DNA of 64,000 bases from Marsupella aquatica (GCA_973895155.1 OZ316896.1:6386001-6450000), one strand, 5' to 3'. Counted from the stretch's first letter, positions 23,442-34,569 are shown. Numbers and translations are program-made. The notes: a model not told the origin generated them from the letters alone.

Positions 23442-24110
23442 GCCTACGCATGAGACAGATAGTACAATTTAGCAGAGTGCACGGACAATACAATTTAGTG
23501 CAGTGTACAAAAAGTACAGTGTAGCATATAGACTAGAGTGGTAATTGCTACTGCAATGAAATGTTCACACACATGTGCAGAGTAGACATACTTTTTGGTT
23601 TGTTGAGCCCACACTAAAAACTGATCCCCTCGTACAATAGCTCCACCTACACCTCAATTTTATGGCTATGATTCACCAAAGGAGATCTGCAACAAGATTT
23701 AATGCATTTGAATCACATATAACAGTCGTGACATGTAAAACATGCATTTTTTGAACAGGATTGGTATCAAGCAGTGTGATCAGGGTTGTAATTTATACAT
23801 CCTAAATAGGCTATGATAGTGAATGAGACAAATAAGTTAGGCATAAATCACTTTTTCCAGGTTATCACATGGCCCATTAATTCCAGTCTTTGAAAGGAGA
23901 CTTTTAAGTGAGCGTGCTAGCCTCTTAAATTAGGATATTGTACTTAGTGCAGCCATAATAGGATAAGTTATGTACTGTTGACCCTAAACCCTGGACCCAA
24001 AATTGGTCATAATTCAAAATCTTAAGTAAATATCCTCTCTGTTCAAGTCAAAGTGTTAAGTTATAGGTCAATGGTCTCTGGTTTGTGCATGCGGTGTGAC
24101 AAGTGGTCCT
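23442..24110. other. Upstream region of the PHD gene
   Basis: This AT-rich sequence has no supported ORF. A phrase containing acaatttag(c/t)(a/g)(c/g)agtg(c/t)ac occurs twice near 23465-23510. It may contain the PHD gene promoter, since transcription runs leftwards from 23441. Confidence 0.35.
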
Positions 24111-24560
24111 CTAGAGCGTGTGATCCAAACATGTGTAGACACCAAAGTGACCGGTGGTGGGGTCTGGGAGGGCAGGACAAGTGACATCGCCAGGCACACT
24201 ACAGGATGGCGAGTGGTTCCAGATGATACATTGTGCTCTATGAAAAAACCGACATCCAAGAGAACGGTCATCCAACTCTAGGCCAGAAGCCCTACAAGCA
24301 GGACAGTCATATTGGCAACTGTGCACACACCCTTGGGCCCTAATTTGTGGCGGGTCATGTACAAGAGACAGAAATACCAAGGATGTTGGGAAGGGTGGAG
24401 AAGCAGGTACAGGCCGGTTGTAGTTGTTCCTGGCAACAACTGGGTACTCAAAGTACCATGCAGACTGGGCTGGAAGGATCCCAAGTCTGACATACTCAAG
24501 GCGCAACATCTCTGCCTTGCGTGCAAGCCGCACATGTTCAGCGTTGCGGGTCCTCACCAT
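24111..24560 (-). CDS. Unrecognised Cys-rich ORF in CACTA
   Basis: 149 codons starting MVRTRNAEHVRLARKAEMLRL (helical, basic), then a Pro-rich stretch. The end is Cys/His-rich: CVHSCQYDCPACRAS, GCRFFHRAQC, HSPSCSVPGDVTCP. The spacing suggests possible metal binding, but I cannot match it to a family. It has the same orientation as the PHD gene and lies 670 bp upstream of it, so it may be a separate gene or an upstream exon. Confidence 0.4.
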   Translation of the reverse strand: MVRTRNAEHVRLARKAEMLRLEYVRLGILPAQSAWYFEYPVVARNNYNRPVPASPPFPTSLVFLSLVHDPPQIRAQGCVHSCQYDCPACRASGLELDDRSLGCRFFHRAQCIIWNHSPSCSVPGDVTCPALPDPTTGHFGVYTCLDHTL

Positions 24561-24826
24561 AAGTGTTGCTTTTGTGGAGATGTCGTGTGTTCACGTCCTC
24601 TGATAAGCACCTTCGATCAGCAAGGTGAGCAGGAGCTGTACTTGCCTCACCAACAGCAACCAACCTTAAATTATCAGTTCCCACTCACTGTGTCATTCCA
24701 TTGGTTCCAGCTAGGGGTCACAGTGTAAACAGAGCATGAAACACTCCTAATCAACTTGCTTACAAACTACAATATCCAGAAAGAGTGAAAGTCTCACCCT
24801 CCAGTGAGCAGCAGAGAGGTAGTTCA

Positions 24827-25210
24827 CTAGATGTGTTGATGTGCAGTTAAACCTCCACTATTGCTTACTTCTGGTGTATGCTGCTCAGAAGAAGACATAT
24901 TAGTAGCAGCAAATTGCAAATAATGGCCATAAGCAAACCGTGAGAGTTTGCAGAATGCTACGACAAATCCATCACAGCAGTGCTCCACAGGAATGAAACC
25001 AAGCAAAATTTGGTGACCTCGGCCAATGACAAGGCCAATGTAGTGAACAATCCTTGACCGATCAGGATATGGATTGGAATTACAATTAGTCAGCTCTTCT
25101 TCTTTGTTTTCTAACTCTGGGGGAAATGAGCATGACCAGGGAATTCTCTGAGAAATAGAAGTGCACAGGGAAAATGAAATTGGCTCATTCAGCTGCGCAA
25201 GACCGACCAT
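24827..25210 (-). CDS. Unrecognised ORF at the right of the CACTA gene block
   Basis: 127 codons with Met start MVGLAQLNEPISFSL. The middle part (SRIVHYIGLVIGRGHQILLGFIPVEHC, then FVVAFCKLSRFAYGHYLQFAATN) looks like folded protein, while the end is Ser/Thr-rich. No family was recognised. It is the rightmost same-strand frame in the transposon and could be the first exon of the neighbouring gene. Confidence 0.35.
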   Translation of the reverse strand: MVGLAQLNEPISFSLCTSISQRIPWSCSFPPELENKEEELTNCNSNPYPDRSRIVHYIGLVIGRGHQILLGFIPVEHCCDGFVVAFCKLSRFAYGHYLQFAATNMSSSEQHTPEVSNSGGLTAHQHI

Positions 25211-25937
25211 TGCAGCATACTTGGACAGTTGTTCCGCAATACACTAGTATGACAGGAACTCAAGGAAACATTTGTGGCAATGTCTTCACAGGAAAAGAAG
25301 AATCGCTAAGTACAGTATTCTTAATAGTAGTTTCATTCTAATTCTGAAATCTACACATAGGATGGAAACCCAGGACATTTCTCATGAAAATTGAAGATCC
25401 ATTCAACAACTCCATGATAGCCTATTCCGCATTGTGTCCGTCCCATGCAAGCGAGGGGTGTTCAGCCGAGCTTAGTCTAACCACGAATGATTGTTCTGGA
25501 AGCAATTGCGACAATGTTTTGGTAATTTTCTCCTACCCAACTCAATAGCTCACAAACATGGCATTGGACCCATTAACAAATTATACTTGCCATCATTCTC
25601 AACTGTATTACATGGCCCACACTGCTGATGTCCCTGACTCTTAAGGGAAACTCATCTCCTGGGCCAGCAACATCTCAGATTCTACAAAAATAAGAAACTA
25701 TGAAGACTTATTGAAGTCATATCCTGTGATTGTAGCATGTATGATTCACTGGGACTGCAAGCAGTTCTAGATCCTGCTGCACTTTATATACAGCAGCAAC
25801 CTGAGCTCCATGAACTTGTTTTTAATAGACGTGCGTTTGACCATGGCTACAACTCCAAAACAATCAGTCATCCAATCAAATCATAACAAAACCCACCCGC
25901 AAGCTGAATGTAGAGGATAGAGACAGAGAAAATCACC

Positions 25938-26180
25938 GGGGCAATGAAGTCGGATCACAGGGTGCGAAACTAGTACTCAACAGGGTAAGACCGATCACAG
26001 CAAACAAAGCACGGAGCTAGACCACCAAAACTCCAGCAAGACAGTGTCGTGTCCATTTATTTGTAGGGAATGAAGTCGGATCACAGAGTGTAAAACTAGT
26101 ACTCAGTAGGGTAAGACAGATCACAACAAACAAAGCTAACACAACAAAGCACATAGAGGAGCAAAACTCCAGCAAGACAT
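25938..26180. repeat. Imperfect tandem duplication, about 110 bp
   Basis: Two copies of a unit beginning aatgaagtcggatcacag and ending aaaactccagcaagaca lie at about 25938-26045 and 26067-26180. They are similar throughout with scattered differences and small indels. Confidence 0.75.
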
Positions 26181-28984
26181 AAATCAGACCTCGCAGCCTT
26201 TTGACTAGCAAAGGGAGATAGTCTACGCTTTCCATTGCTGGTCACAGCGCGACGGGCAATCAGGATGATGCCATGCCGAGTAGAAGAACAACAAAGCATT
26301 CTATAAAAAGCACTGAGGTTGGCGTTATAGTAAAAGTGGTAGTACTTCTAGTAGCGCGACCAACTCGCTAAGTGACAGTCCGGAGTAGCTTACCTCCGAG
26401 AAGAAAGCCAGAGCAGTTTAGCAGAAATCCCCAAGAAAATCCCCACTCTGAAGATGGTAAGCTTGCAGCTGCTCCCCCGGGTGCTCCCCTCAACCTCGCC
26501 ACTTCTATTCTGAGCAGCGCAGGTCCTCTCCACCCTCTCACCTTGCACCTCCTGAACAGGTGACCAGCACTATCCACTCCCACCGCAACTGTGGACGGTC
26601 CCTAAAAAAATGCAGATGACAGCGACCAATAGACAAAGGATTACATGCGTAGACCTGGCAGAAATCTTCAGTGCAATGCTTGACTAAGCTGACCAGTATT
26701 TCTCAATAGGGTACCAAAAGCCACAGACAATACAAAAGGCAGTGACAAGCACAGGCGGTGGCAACTAGCAAAGGCAGTGGCAAGCAAGCAATCAATGATG
26801 ATAGCGGCAATCGGCAATGGCGGTGGGAGGCAGCAATAGGAATCACCTGAATGAAGTACCAATCCGCAGCGGGAGGGAATGTCAACCTTCTTGTCAATTG
26901 CAGACCACCTCCGACCTCAAGGTCTCCCTCACGTCAACACCTAAAATGTAAGTGATGACCCAATGTATCCTCCCTGATCGCAGCTCGTCCCCGCCCGCAG
27001 CTCGTCCCCACCCGCAGCTTCTCCCCGCATTGAGGTCCTCCTCGACCACAGCTCTTGCAGCTGCTAGGCCCAGCCTTTGATGGCCTTCTGCAATGTTTGC
27101 AGACAATGTCGCCTCCCTTTAAGCAGCTTGCCTTCCGTAGCAGTAGAAATCACCTATGCTCGAGCAACTTGAATGAAGTCACAACAATGGGAGCAGGCGG
27201 CGACGGGACTGTCAGCTCTCAAGCGCAACCTTCACAGCTCACTAACATTGCAGGACTGTAAAAAATGACCGGTTCACGTTGTTACCGTAGCATCCCTGGC
27301 ACACCAAATCCTTTGTCTCTAATTCCACCAACCAAGCGTTCGATGGTTGACAATGTGCAGCTGAGCTAGGAGAAGAACTGAATGATTGTGGCTGCTCTTC
27401 TCTGCAGTCCAAGCACCCGGCTGGCAGCTCCGCAAACCCTGATCGTAGCTGCAATCTCTACTCCGTTGATTGAAGAGCCTCCCTCTTCAAAGCTTGGTTG
27501 ACCTAGCTCTACAATTGACGGAGCTTATCATCCTTTGCATCAAAAACCCTCCACCACCCGACCTTCCGCGTACTTCAGGAAGCTCCTTACCACCAAGCGC
27601 TTCTCGGGGATGCCTCGCAACAATGTCCTTACCACCTAACGACTCTCAAGGCTCTCCCAAACCAATGCAAACCCCTTGCAATCTAATACACTATGTCCAA
27701 ACAGAGGCAGAACTGTCAAAAGCGCTCGCAGTAGTGGACGCAGCAATGTGAAGTGAATGAGCTCCGACCTTCCCTCGCAAAATGCTTACCCTAAACTCTG
27801 CTCGTATGCTAAACTCACAAACATTCCGCAGGTCGTTCTGTCGCAAAGCACAAATGATGGGGCCCAAACGCATGGGGCGCGGACACTCGATACTTCCCTT
27901 CACAAAAACCCAGTTTCATACGATGACCAAAGCATACTCACCCTAACCCAAGACTTAGTGCAAACAGGACCCTAAACGCTAATCCAGGGCCCGTTTCCGT
28001 TGAGTTGAGCCGTTATGCTTGATAAGTCATGGCCAGAGTCTTGATGTAGGGGAACAATGTGGACTTAATTAGGCAACAAATGAGTACATTTGGGTGAGGG
28101 TAAAGGATAACTTTAAATAAATCCCTTTGGTGACAAAGATGAGGCCACTTAATCAGTTGTGCCCCACCCTAACCCCCCCCCCCTCCGGGCCCCCCTCATG
28201 GAATTACCTCTATCAAAAGTACCCTAAGTTATGAAAAGTACCCGTTACATGGACCTGTTTTGAGAGTTGAAAGATAATCAGAAGTAAAGGGACCATGGAG
28301 AAGAGGGGGCCAATGTAATTAAGTCAAGCATCACTCATTCAAAATCCACATGGACATAGTTGGGTACTATATGAGACACCAGGGGACAAGACATTTTTGA
28401 AGGGTTGGCATATTTACCCTCATCCCTAAACTTGGATGTCTTGCACATAACATCCACTCTCCTACCCCAAGTACAAAACAACTCCTAACAACTTAGGCCC
28501 AATGTAGTCACTTGTGCCCAACCATGTTCATTAAGAGCCTAAATGTTTTCATTTCACCCACATTGCATGTTGTTGGGGGTTCCATGGTCTGTTATTATAA
28601 TGTAACTCCTCATGTGAACTTTGTGAAATTTAGTATTTAAGGGACCATGGAGAAAGTAGGCCAATGGAGTAATTGGAACCATGAACCTTTTTGGTCACAA
28701 ATAAGGCCATCTAATGAGTTATGCCCCTTGCTATCACCATCTTTATAGAATTAACCCTCTTCAACATAAGTGATCATTACCCATGTAGTGCTAGACTATT
28801 CACCGTTCACAAAGTAGCAAGGACCCTTCTCATAGTCATTTAGAGAACCATATAACACTAATAGTCTTTTATAGTTTTCAACAAAACCGACACAATGAGA
28901 GCGAGTCGTTTCAAGTATGGAAAAAGGACTTAGTGGGCTTAGTCCTATAAGGTATGGTCTAAATGGCCCCGGTTTCTACTAGTG
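26181..28984. other. CACTA right non-coding and subterminal region
   Basis: No convincing gene. 26.4-27.8 kb is GC-richer with short uninformative ORFs on both strands. 28060-28340 and 28640-28760 share phrases (gggaccatggag, gaggcca(c/t)(c/t)taat(c/g)agtt(g/a)tgccc), so they are diverged internal repeats. A 13-base C run lies near 28172. The terminal inverted repeat ends the element at 28984. Confidence 0.5.
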
Positions 28985-29844
28985 GTTAGAGGAGCAAAGT
29001 ACCTTGTCCTTGCAAGAGAAGATTTATCTTCTTATGTGAAAGAAAGAGCTTTGACCTCTAATACTACTGAAGCAGTATGCAGGTTTGTACTTGAAGATAT
29101 CATTGCACGTCACGGTTATTTTGTGCAAATGAGAGCAGATAGAGGAGAACTCAATTTGGATGAGGCTGCGGATTTCTTTGATCGATTCAACATCAAGCTC
29201 AAACTTACTACTGCCTACAACCCGGAAGGCAATGGGAAGATTGAGCGAGGGCACCCACCGATTGTAAATGCCTTGGTAAAGTCTTGCCAAGGAAAAGCAT
29301 CAATGTGGCTAAACCTTTTATCGTTTGCTCTTTTAGCAGATTGGATGACATGCACTTCAACAACAGGATTTGCACCTATCAAATTGGTCTGTGGATATTT
29401 ACCTTTAATGCAAATTGAAGAGAATGTTCAAAGTTGGAGAACAATTGATTGGAAAGATGACATCACTCGAGAGGAATTATTGGAACGAAGGATTGAGCAC
29501 TTTAGCCAGACCAAGGAGAAATTGAGGAGGCTTTACTAAGGCTAAAAAAGGCTCGTGAGAAGAATAAGGAGCAATTTGATAAGACTCATCGTCTGAGGCC
29601 AATTCCAATCCAGAGTGGAGATTGGGTATTGATCTATGAAGCAGGACTTGAGCAACAATATTCTACCTTAAAAAAGTTTGCACGTCATTGGAGAGGACCA
29701 TTTGTTGTTGAAAAAGTCAATCCTAATGCAACCTACTTGGTTAGAGAACTGGATGGAGCGATTCATCGCACTCCCTATGCAGGAAAGCGAGTGAAATTGT
29801 TCAAGCGGCGAACTCACTTTATGGCAAAAGAGAAAAAGTTTTGA
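28985..29844 (+). pseudogene. Gypsy A integrase, part 2
   Basis: This continues the core cut at 12411. The second catalytic Asp is in MRADRGELNLD and the Glu in NGKIERGHPP, giving with part 1 a complete DDE triad. A frameshift near 29510 separates 28982-29539 from the rest. The C-terminal domain at 29629-29844 contains WRGPFVVEKVNPNATYLVREL, the GPF/Y-type integrase tail. The reading frame across the CACTA is restored when the transposon and one GTT are removed. Confidence 0.9.
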
Positions 29845-29924
29845 ACTAGATGACTTTGAAGCTTTGGATGAGGATGAAGATTATCATGATCTATAGGTGT
29901 GGTGCATCCGGAGGTTGCACAGGT

Positions 29925-29934
29925 TTGGTAGGGG
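29925..29934 (+). other. Gypsy A polypurine tract
   Basis: The string GGTAGGGG directly precedes the TG of the 3' LTR, the place where plus-strand DNA synthesis is primed. It is short and interrupted by a T. Confidence 0.55.
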
Positions 29935-31211
29935 TGATATATCATAATAATTCAATTATTCATGATGAAATCATTATCACTAAGTATATTATTTAGTATA
30001 TAGGTTAAGTTTATATTTTGTTACGGGGTAACTAAATAGTTTGACTATTACTTATGTGCATGCAAGGTGAGCAAATGTGCAAGCCACAAGGTGCATGCAC
30101 AAATTGTTTTAGGTGCATGCAAATTATTTTATTTGCATGCATTAGTTGTTTTATGTACATGCAAGGTGAGCAAATGTGCAAGCCACAAGGTGCATGCACA
30201 AATTATTTTAGATGCATGCAAATTGTTTTATGCGCATGCATTAGTTGTTTTATGCGCATGCAAGGTGAGCAAATGTGCAAGCCACAAAGTGCATGCATGC
30301 ACAAATTGTTTTAGGTGCATGCATTAGTTGTTTTACTTGCATGCATTATTTGTTTTGATTACAATAGTACTAGCACACATTCCTACGTTGGATGTGTGAC
30401 ACTTGGCTTTTATCCAAGCGTGTGGGCGTAATCCATGCCCTCTTGGATTCAATATAAATAAAGTGGTGAGGGGCACTCTCGCCTCATTCTCACATTTTTG
30501 ATCATTTCCACGTCAAAGCGATCCTCTTTTTTTCTCTCATCTTTCTCTTCTATTCTTTGCCTTATGTATATAGTAGTGGGGTATCCTTTGGCCCAAATAG
30601 CAAAAGAATGAGTGGTAGACTTATAGATGGGACCTTAGGAAACAAGGTCTCTTTGGGAACTTAAGGGTGGGACATCCTTTGGCCCGGATAGCAAAGAAAC
30701 AAGAGAGTCATTATGAATCCAGGAGGGAGAGATATTCCTAATCTTCCCCTTCGTAACCCATTTTTGGTTAGAGTTGATCTTTTAGACAAGCCATCCATGA
30801 GACAACATATAACTTATCAATTTGGAGCTCAATTTGCAGCTGCTGTTATGAGTTCTAATGAGCCAATAGTATACCCAGTAGTGTCTTACCGAGAGGAGTG
30901 GGAGTGCATTATCTTTGTCCTTTATTGAAGTCATGGATCTAAATAGGAGTCCAGATGACATTCCTATTTTATTTTCTCTTGGAAATATTAGGATTGTATG
31001 TCGTAGAAAAATTAATTTTCGAGATGTGTTGATCCGCAAGTATGGTGAAGTATGATTTAATAGTATATTAGTTTCACCTAAACCTTTCTTAATACCCACC
31101 ACCCTTCTTACAAGAGTTATCATTTTAATTTTAGTGTAGAACTTATGGGCATGCAAGATTAACTTCATAAGAGCCAACATGCTCTTACCAAAAAACACGG
31201 TCACCCGGACA
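29935..31211 (+). repeat. Gypsy A 3' LTR
   Basis: This LTR matches the 5' LTR along its length and ends ACCCGGACA, followed by the target duplication CCGG. The first few bases differ from the 5' copy by an apparent 4-base indel. The TATA box is at 30453-30461. As in the 5' LTR, no protein is made from the open frames here. Confidence 0.9.
30056..30356 (+). promoter_or_regulatory. Three 99-bp tandem units with CATGCA motifs
   Basis: Units start at 30056, 30155 and 30254, each beginning G(T/C)(G/A)CATGCAAGGTGAGC. I count 13 CATGCA hexamers in about 300 bp, including one CATGCATGCA. The array ends about 100 bp before the TATA box, so it sits where LTR enhancers usually lie. Confidence 0.7.
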
Positions 31212-31265
31212 CCGGATGGCCTATCCGGGTCTGGACCATAAGGGAGCTTGACATTGGAGTCAACG
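31212..31265 (+). repeat. Older repeat split by gypsy A, right part
   Basis: It continues the repeat interrupted at 5818. The phrases tggaccataagggagcttgac and ggagtcaa match 43218-43250 (tggaccgtacgggagctcgat, ggagctaa). Similarity fades after about 31265. Confidence 0.65.
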
Positions 31266-31481
31266 TGTGATGCCTAGCCACGAATCATTAGGCCGTGTAA
31301 AAGGTAAAATCGGGTGGTATACAATAAAACCACAAGTATAAGGGGGAGAAAAGCAAGGAAACCATAAACAACTAAGGGTATACATGGAACCCGAGCCGAG
31401 GCCGGGAGTAAGAGGAGTAACGGCCACTAAGGATCGCTATTAGGGTTAGGGCACATTAATGTTGATAGCTGCCGGTAATCA

Positions 31482-32788
31482 ATGGCTCGGAGGTGCGTAG
31501 CACTCGATCCGAACCAGAAGGCCCGATGGCACGGAGTGCGCGGGGAGCATACCAAGGCAAGCAGAGCAGGCCAAAGGGGGGGTAAGGTAGGGTCACCCAG
31601 GAGTGGCGGCTCACATTTGCACCTTGATCAAGCAGAGTGCAAGCAAAAACCAATGACTGTCAACTGCAAAGGAGAACACGGGGGCATAAGCAGCTACCGA
31701 GCAACAACAGAGGAGGGAATGAGCAACATCAATCAAGCAACACATTTATGGGGATGCCTGTTCGAACAGGCAAGTGAGTATGTTGGGACCTACGAGGAGG
31801 AAGAATCAGAAAGAGCAGCCCGCGAGCAACAGGAGCTTGCTCGGCTATGGGAATTGCAGAAGTTGGCCTTCTTAGGAGGAGAGTTCATCAAGGCTGTATT
31901 CCTATGGACATCTATTGCCGATGAGCTTGACGATCTTCTAATTCAAGACAATAGAATTGTCGGCATCCGACAGACCATCAACAACTGCAACGACAAACAT
32001 TGGGACCTAAAGAGTTGCACAACGGCGTGGACAAAAGCAACAATGTTGGAAGAATTGTCAGGAGCGGCTGAAATGAAAGAAAGATGGCCAACAATGAAGA
32101 AAACACACCGGCCAAGAGGACAAGGTCGGCAATATCAAGAAGGCTGGCCAAACAAGGGAGCTAGAGAGAGGAGGGAGCCGAGGAACCAGAAGTCAACCCA
32201 GTCAATGCGGTCCCTACCCGAGTGACACCTAGAAGGGTTGGGCGACAATAATACCACCAGCTATATTTTGCACGAGAGGAGGATGCATGTTTTACAGCCA
32301 TGCAGACCAAAAAGTACCAGGGCTTCATGGTCGGATCAGGCTTGGAGGACTTTGTTAGATTGCCGTGGCTGAAGCCGGAGGTGCTAGAGTCAGACTTACT
32401 AGAATTCGTGGGATCATGGGACCACGAGTCCAGCTCAACCAAGATCTATGGGAGGGACTTCTATCTCACCTCCAACGTAATTGCCAAAGTATTTGGCTTG
32501 CCGATGGACAACAAGGCTAAGGTAGAAACTTGGAAGAACTTGTCGGACAAGGAGTTTAGATTGTTCCCCGGGCCATCAACAAAGAATGGCTTCTTCCACA
32601 ACACCTGCACCAACCCGCATATTGGAGAAATGATCGATTTCTTGCGGGTGACAATGCATTGCAACTTGCCAAGGCCAGAGATTGGCAAAGCATAGGTTTA
32701 TCTGGCAGAGAGGCCAGACCCAAGCCGGGACTACAATAGGTACCTCCTCAACCAACTAAGGAAGATACTGAAGGAGGAACAGTAGGTG
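31482..32788 (+). pseudogene. Element B gag-like gene, N-terminal part
   Basis: Two frames. 31482-32225 includes a helical block EEEESERAAREQQELARLWE and DDLLIQDNRIVGIRQTINN. 32300-32788 has GFMVGSGLEDFVRLPW, YGRDFYLTSNVIAKVFGLP and NPHIGEMIDFLRVTMHCNLP. The F-x-L...V-x-x-x-F-G-L-P pattern recalls the N-terminal domain of plant transposon or plant-mobile-domain proteins, a tentative likeness. Internal TAGs stand at 32693-32695 and about 32783. At the aligned sites copy 2 has CAG (63858-63860) and CAA. Confidence 0.6.
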
Positions 32789-32835
32789 ATCAGCCAAGGG
32801 AGCATGTCCCGGCTTGGTTATCACATATCGTTATT

Positions 32836-33683
32836 GTGCCGGTATGCCCGGAGTTGAATCTTCTCGCCAATCCTTCCCCTATAGGCAAGAGCGCCAGGAG
32901 AGGAGTTGGAGCCGAGGCTGGCAGCAAAGAAGCCCGACAGCCCCACGATAGCTTAGATCTTTTGGCAGACGCCAAAACCCGAGCCAATGCAATAACCGGC
33001 CATACAGAGCCTTCTACAAATACTAAAGAAGGAGAAGGTAACATTAGCACCAGAGGCAGCGGGAGCAGGCACTGCAAGAACAGCTAGAGGAGAACCCATG
33101 GCCGGGCCCGTGAAGAGAAGCAGGCCAGAAAATGAGTCGGGAGTGCGAAGGTATGTAGGAGACTCCAGTTCATAATCCGAGGGACATGGACCCAGGGTTC
33201 CCAATCATGAAAAGGAGAGCAGAGGCCGGGGTGGGAGCCGGAAGAGCAAACCACACGCATGCATAGTACCCGGCAGGATGTCGGGTTTGCGGCTAGTTCT
33301 AGAGAGGATCCACAGGCACCAGGACGCTCAAAAGCCGGGGAGCACATGGAGGAATACCACAAGGACTTGGGTTACGGGTCGGATCGCTCGATTCCAGGGG
33401 TGCGGACCTATGGCCATTTTATCCCCACACTTCCAAGAGTGGTGTGTGGGGATCCACAACACCAAAAGAGCCTGGAGTCTCCCCCACCAGACATACCTCC
33501 TCCAATTTACGATGAGAGACAACACGCCGATCACGAGTTGCAGCAAAAATTCAGTGACCTGGAGGAAGCAACCCTGGCCAAGGAGAAGGATTTGCCAAGC
33601 GGAGGATGGCCGGGGGACATTTGGCGTCTTGCAGGGACTTCTACCGGGCCTTTGCCCATGTTTGATGAGATACGGAGGGCGGC
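32836..33683 (+). pseudogene. Element B middle region, frames broken
   Basis: Open pieces at 32836-33087 (ends TAG) and 33259-33897 are rich in Gly, Pro and charged residues and look like a disordered linker. They overlap in frame with the coiled-coil part that follows. No domain recognised. Confidence 0.35.
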
Positions 33684-34135
33684 ATGGGAAAGAAGGCAGC
33701 GTTGGGAGATGCGGCATCTCCTAACCACTCCACCTATGCACGTTCCAGGGCCCTGGAGTACGGAAGAATGTGTGGGCTACTTGCGGGGCTACTTGCCCTC
33801 GACATCTTTGGGGAAGAGTTGGAGACTGGACCTTTTGTCCACAAAGAGATGTTGGAGAAAAGCCGGTTGGATTACGCACTGGCCTTGGAGAGGATGAAGA
33901 AGGAGGAAGTCATCTGGCGGCTTAGAGAGAAGGAAGCCAAGGCCAGAAATTTAAAGGCGGCCAATCAGGCCTAGGATAAGCTACAAATTAGGAAGCATGA
34001 GATAAGCATCATGCAAGGGCAATTAGCCCAGACCAAGGAGGATTTGGCCGAAGCCCTCAAGGAGAAGGAGAAGTGGAAGTAGGAGCTGAAGAAGATAGAG
34101 GCAGCTCACATAGCGGCCTGCAACAAAGCCATGAC
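33684..34135 (+). pseudogene. Element B coiled-coil, part 1
   Basis: The frame reads LERMKKEEVIWRLREKEAK, then TAG (33972-33974), then MQGQLAQTKEDLAEALKEKE, then TAG (34079-34081), then IEAAHIAACNKA, where M1 is inserted. Heptad-like spacing of Leu and charge indicates a long coiled coil. Both stops directly follow or replace residues in an otherwise smooth coil, so they are secondary mutations. Confidence 0.65.
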
Positions 34136-34569
34136 GAGTAAAGTTATATCATCAGTGATCAGTCATTTCCATCAGTCGACTTGATATCAGTTGTTGCCAC
34201 ATCATCTCAGAGAGGCCGCCAAGATGCGGCGCCAAAAAAAATGCAATTTTTTTTTCTCAAAGTTTGATGAAGAAAAAAAACTTTTTTTGAATTTTTTTCA
34301 CTATGGGTGTCCGTACCGTACGAACATCACTTCTCGGCGGGGCCAGCTGAGATGGCCAGGTGTCCGTACGGTACGGTACGGACACGGAATTTTGTCAATT
34401 TTTTTGTCAATTTTTTTTTTGTTTTGAAATTTTCAAGATTTTTTTAAAATTTATTTATTTTGTCTGCATGCCCATCTTGGCGAGGTCAGCTGAGATGCAT
34501 GGAAGTGTAAAGTTGTCATCTCAGCTGCTCAGCTAAGATTCAAAAAAATTTAGCGGAAAAACTGATAAC

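Larger units (their letters stand above)
12412..28984 (-). mobile_element. CACTA (En/Spm-type) transposon with cargo genes
   Basis: The 16,573-bp element has an 18-bp perfect terminal inverted repeat CACTAGTAGAAACCGGGG at 12412-12429 and 28967-28984, with a further shared ATTTAGACC. The 3-bp target duplication GTT is at 12409-12411 and 28985-28987. Removing the element and one GTT restores the gypsy integrase reading frame exactly. All genes I can recognise are on the minus strand: tnpA-like (leftmost), tnp2, F-box-like, BRCT, PHD and two unknown ORFs. The size is large for the superfamily, as expected for an element that captured genes. Confidence 0.95.
5819..31211 (+). mobile_element. Gypsy A: Ty3/gypsy retrotransposon, interrupted by CACTA
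   Basis: The element has paired LTRs (5819-7077 and 29935-31211), a 4-bp flanking repeat CCGG at 5815-5818 and 31212-31215, and domains in the order gag, protease, reverse transcriptase, RNase H, integrase, which is the Ty3/gypsy order. The CACTA at 12412-28984 is inserted in the integrase core. Without it the element would be about 8.8 kb. The coding region carries many stops and frameshifts. In one hand-aligned LTR stretch of about 205 bases (from 6588 and 30710) I count 8 differences, so it is not recent. Confidence 0.93.

Noticed and set aside
28165-28186. C-run as a G-quadruplex or telomere-like feature
   Set aside because: A single homopolymer run with no spaced G/C blocks and no telomeric repeat around it.
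30054-30327. Open frames of 86 codons in the 3' LTR array (Cys/Met-rich)
   Set aside because: They arise because the 99-bp tandem unit is a multiple of three; the 5' LTR copy does not keep the same frames, and no domain is present.
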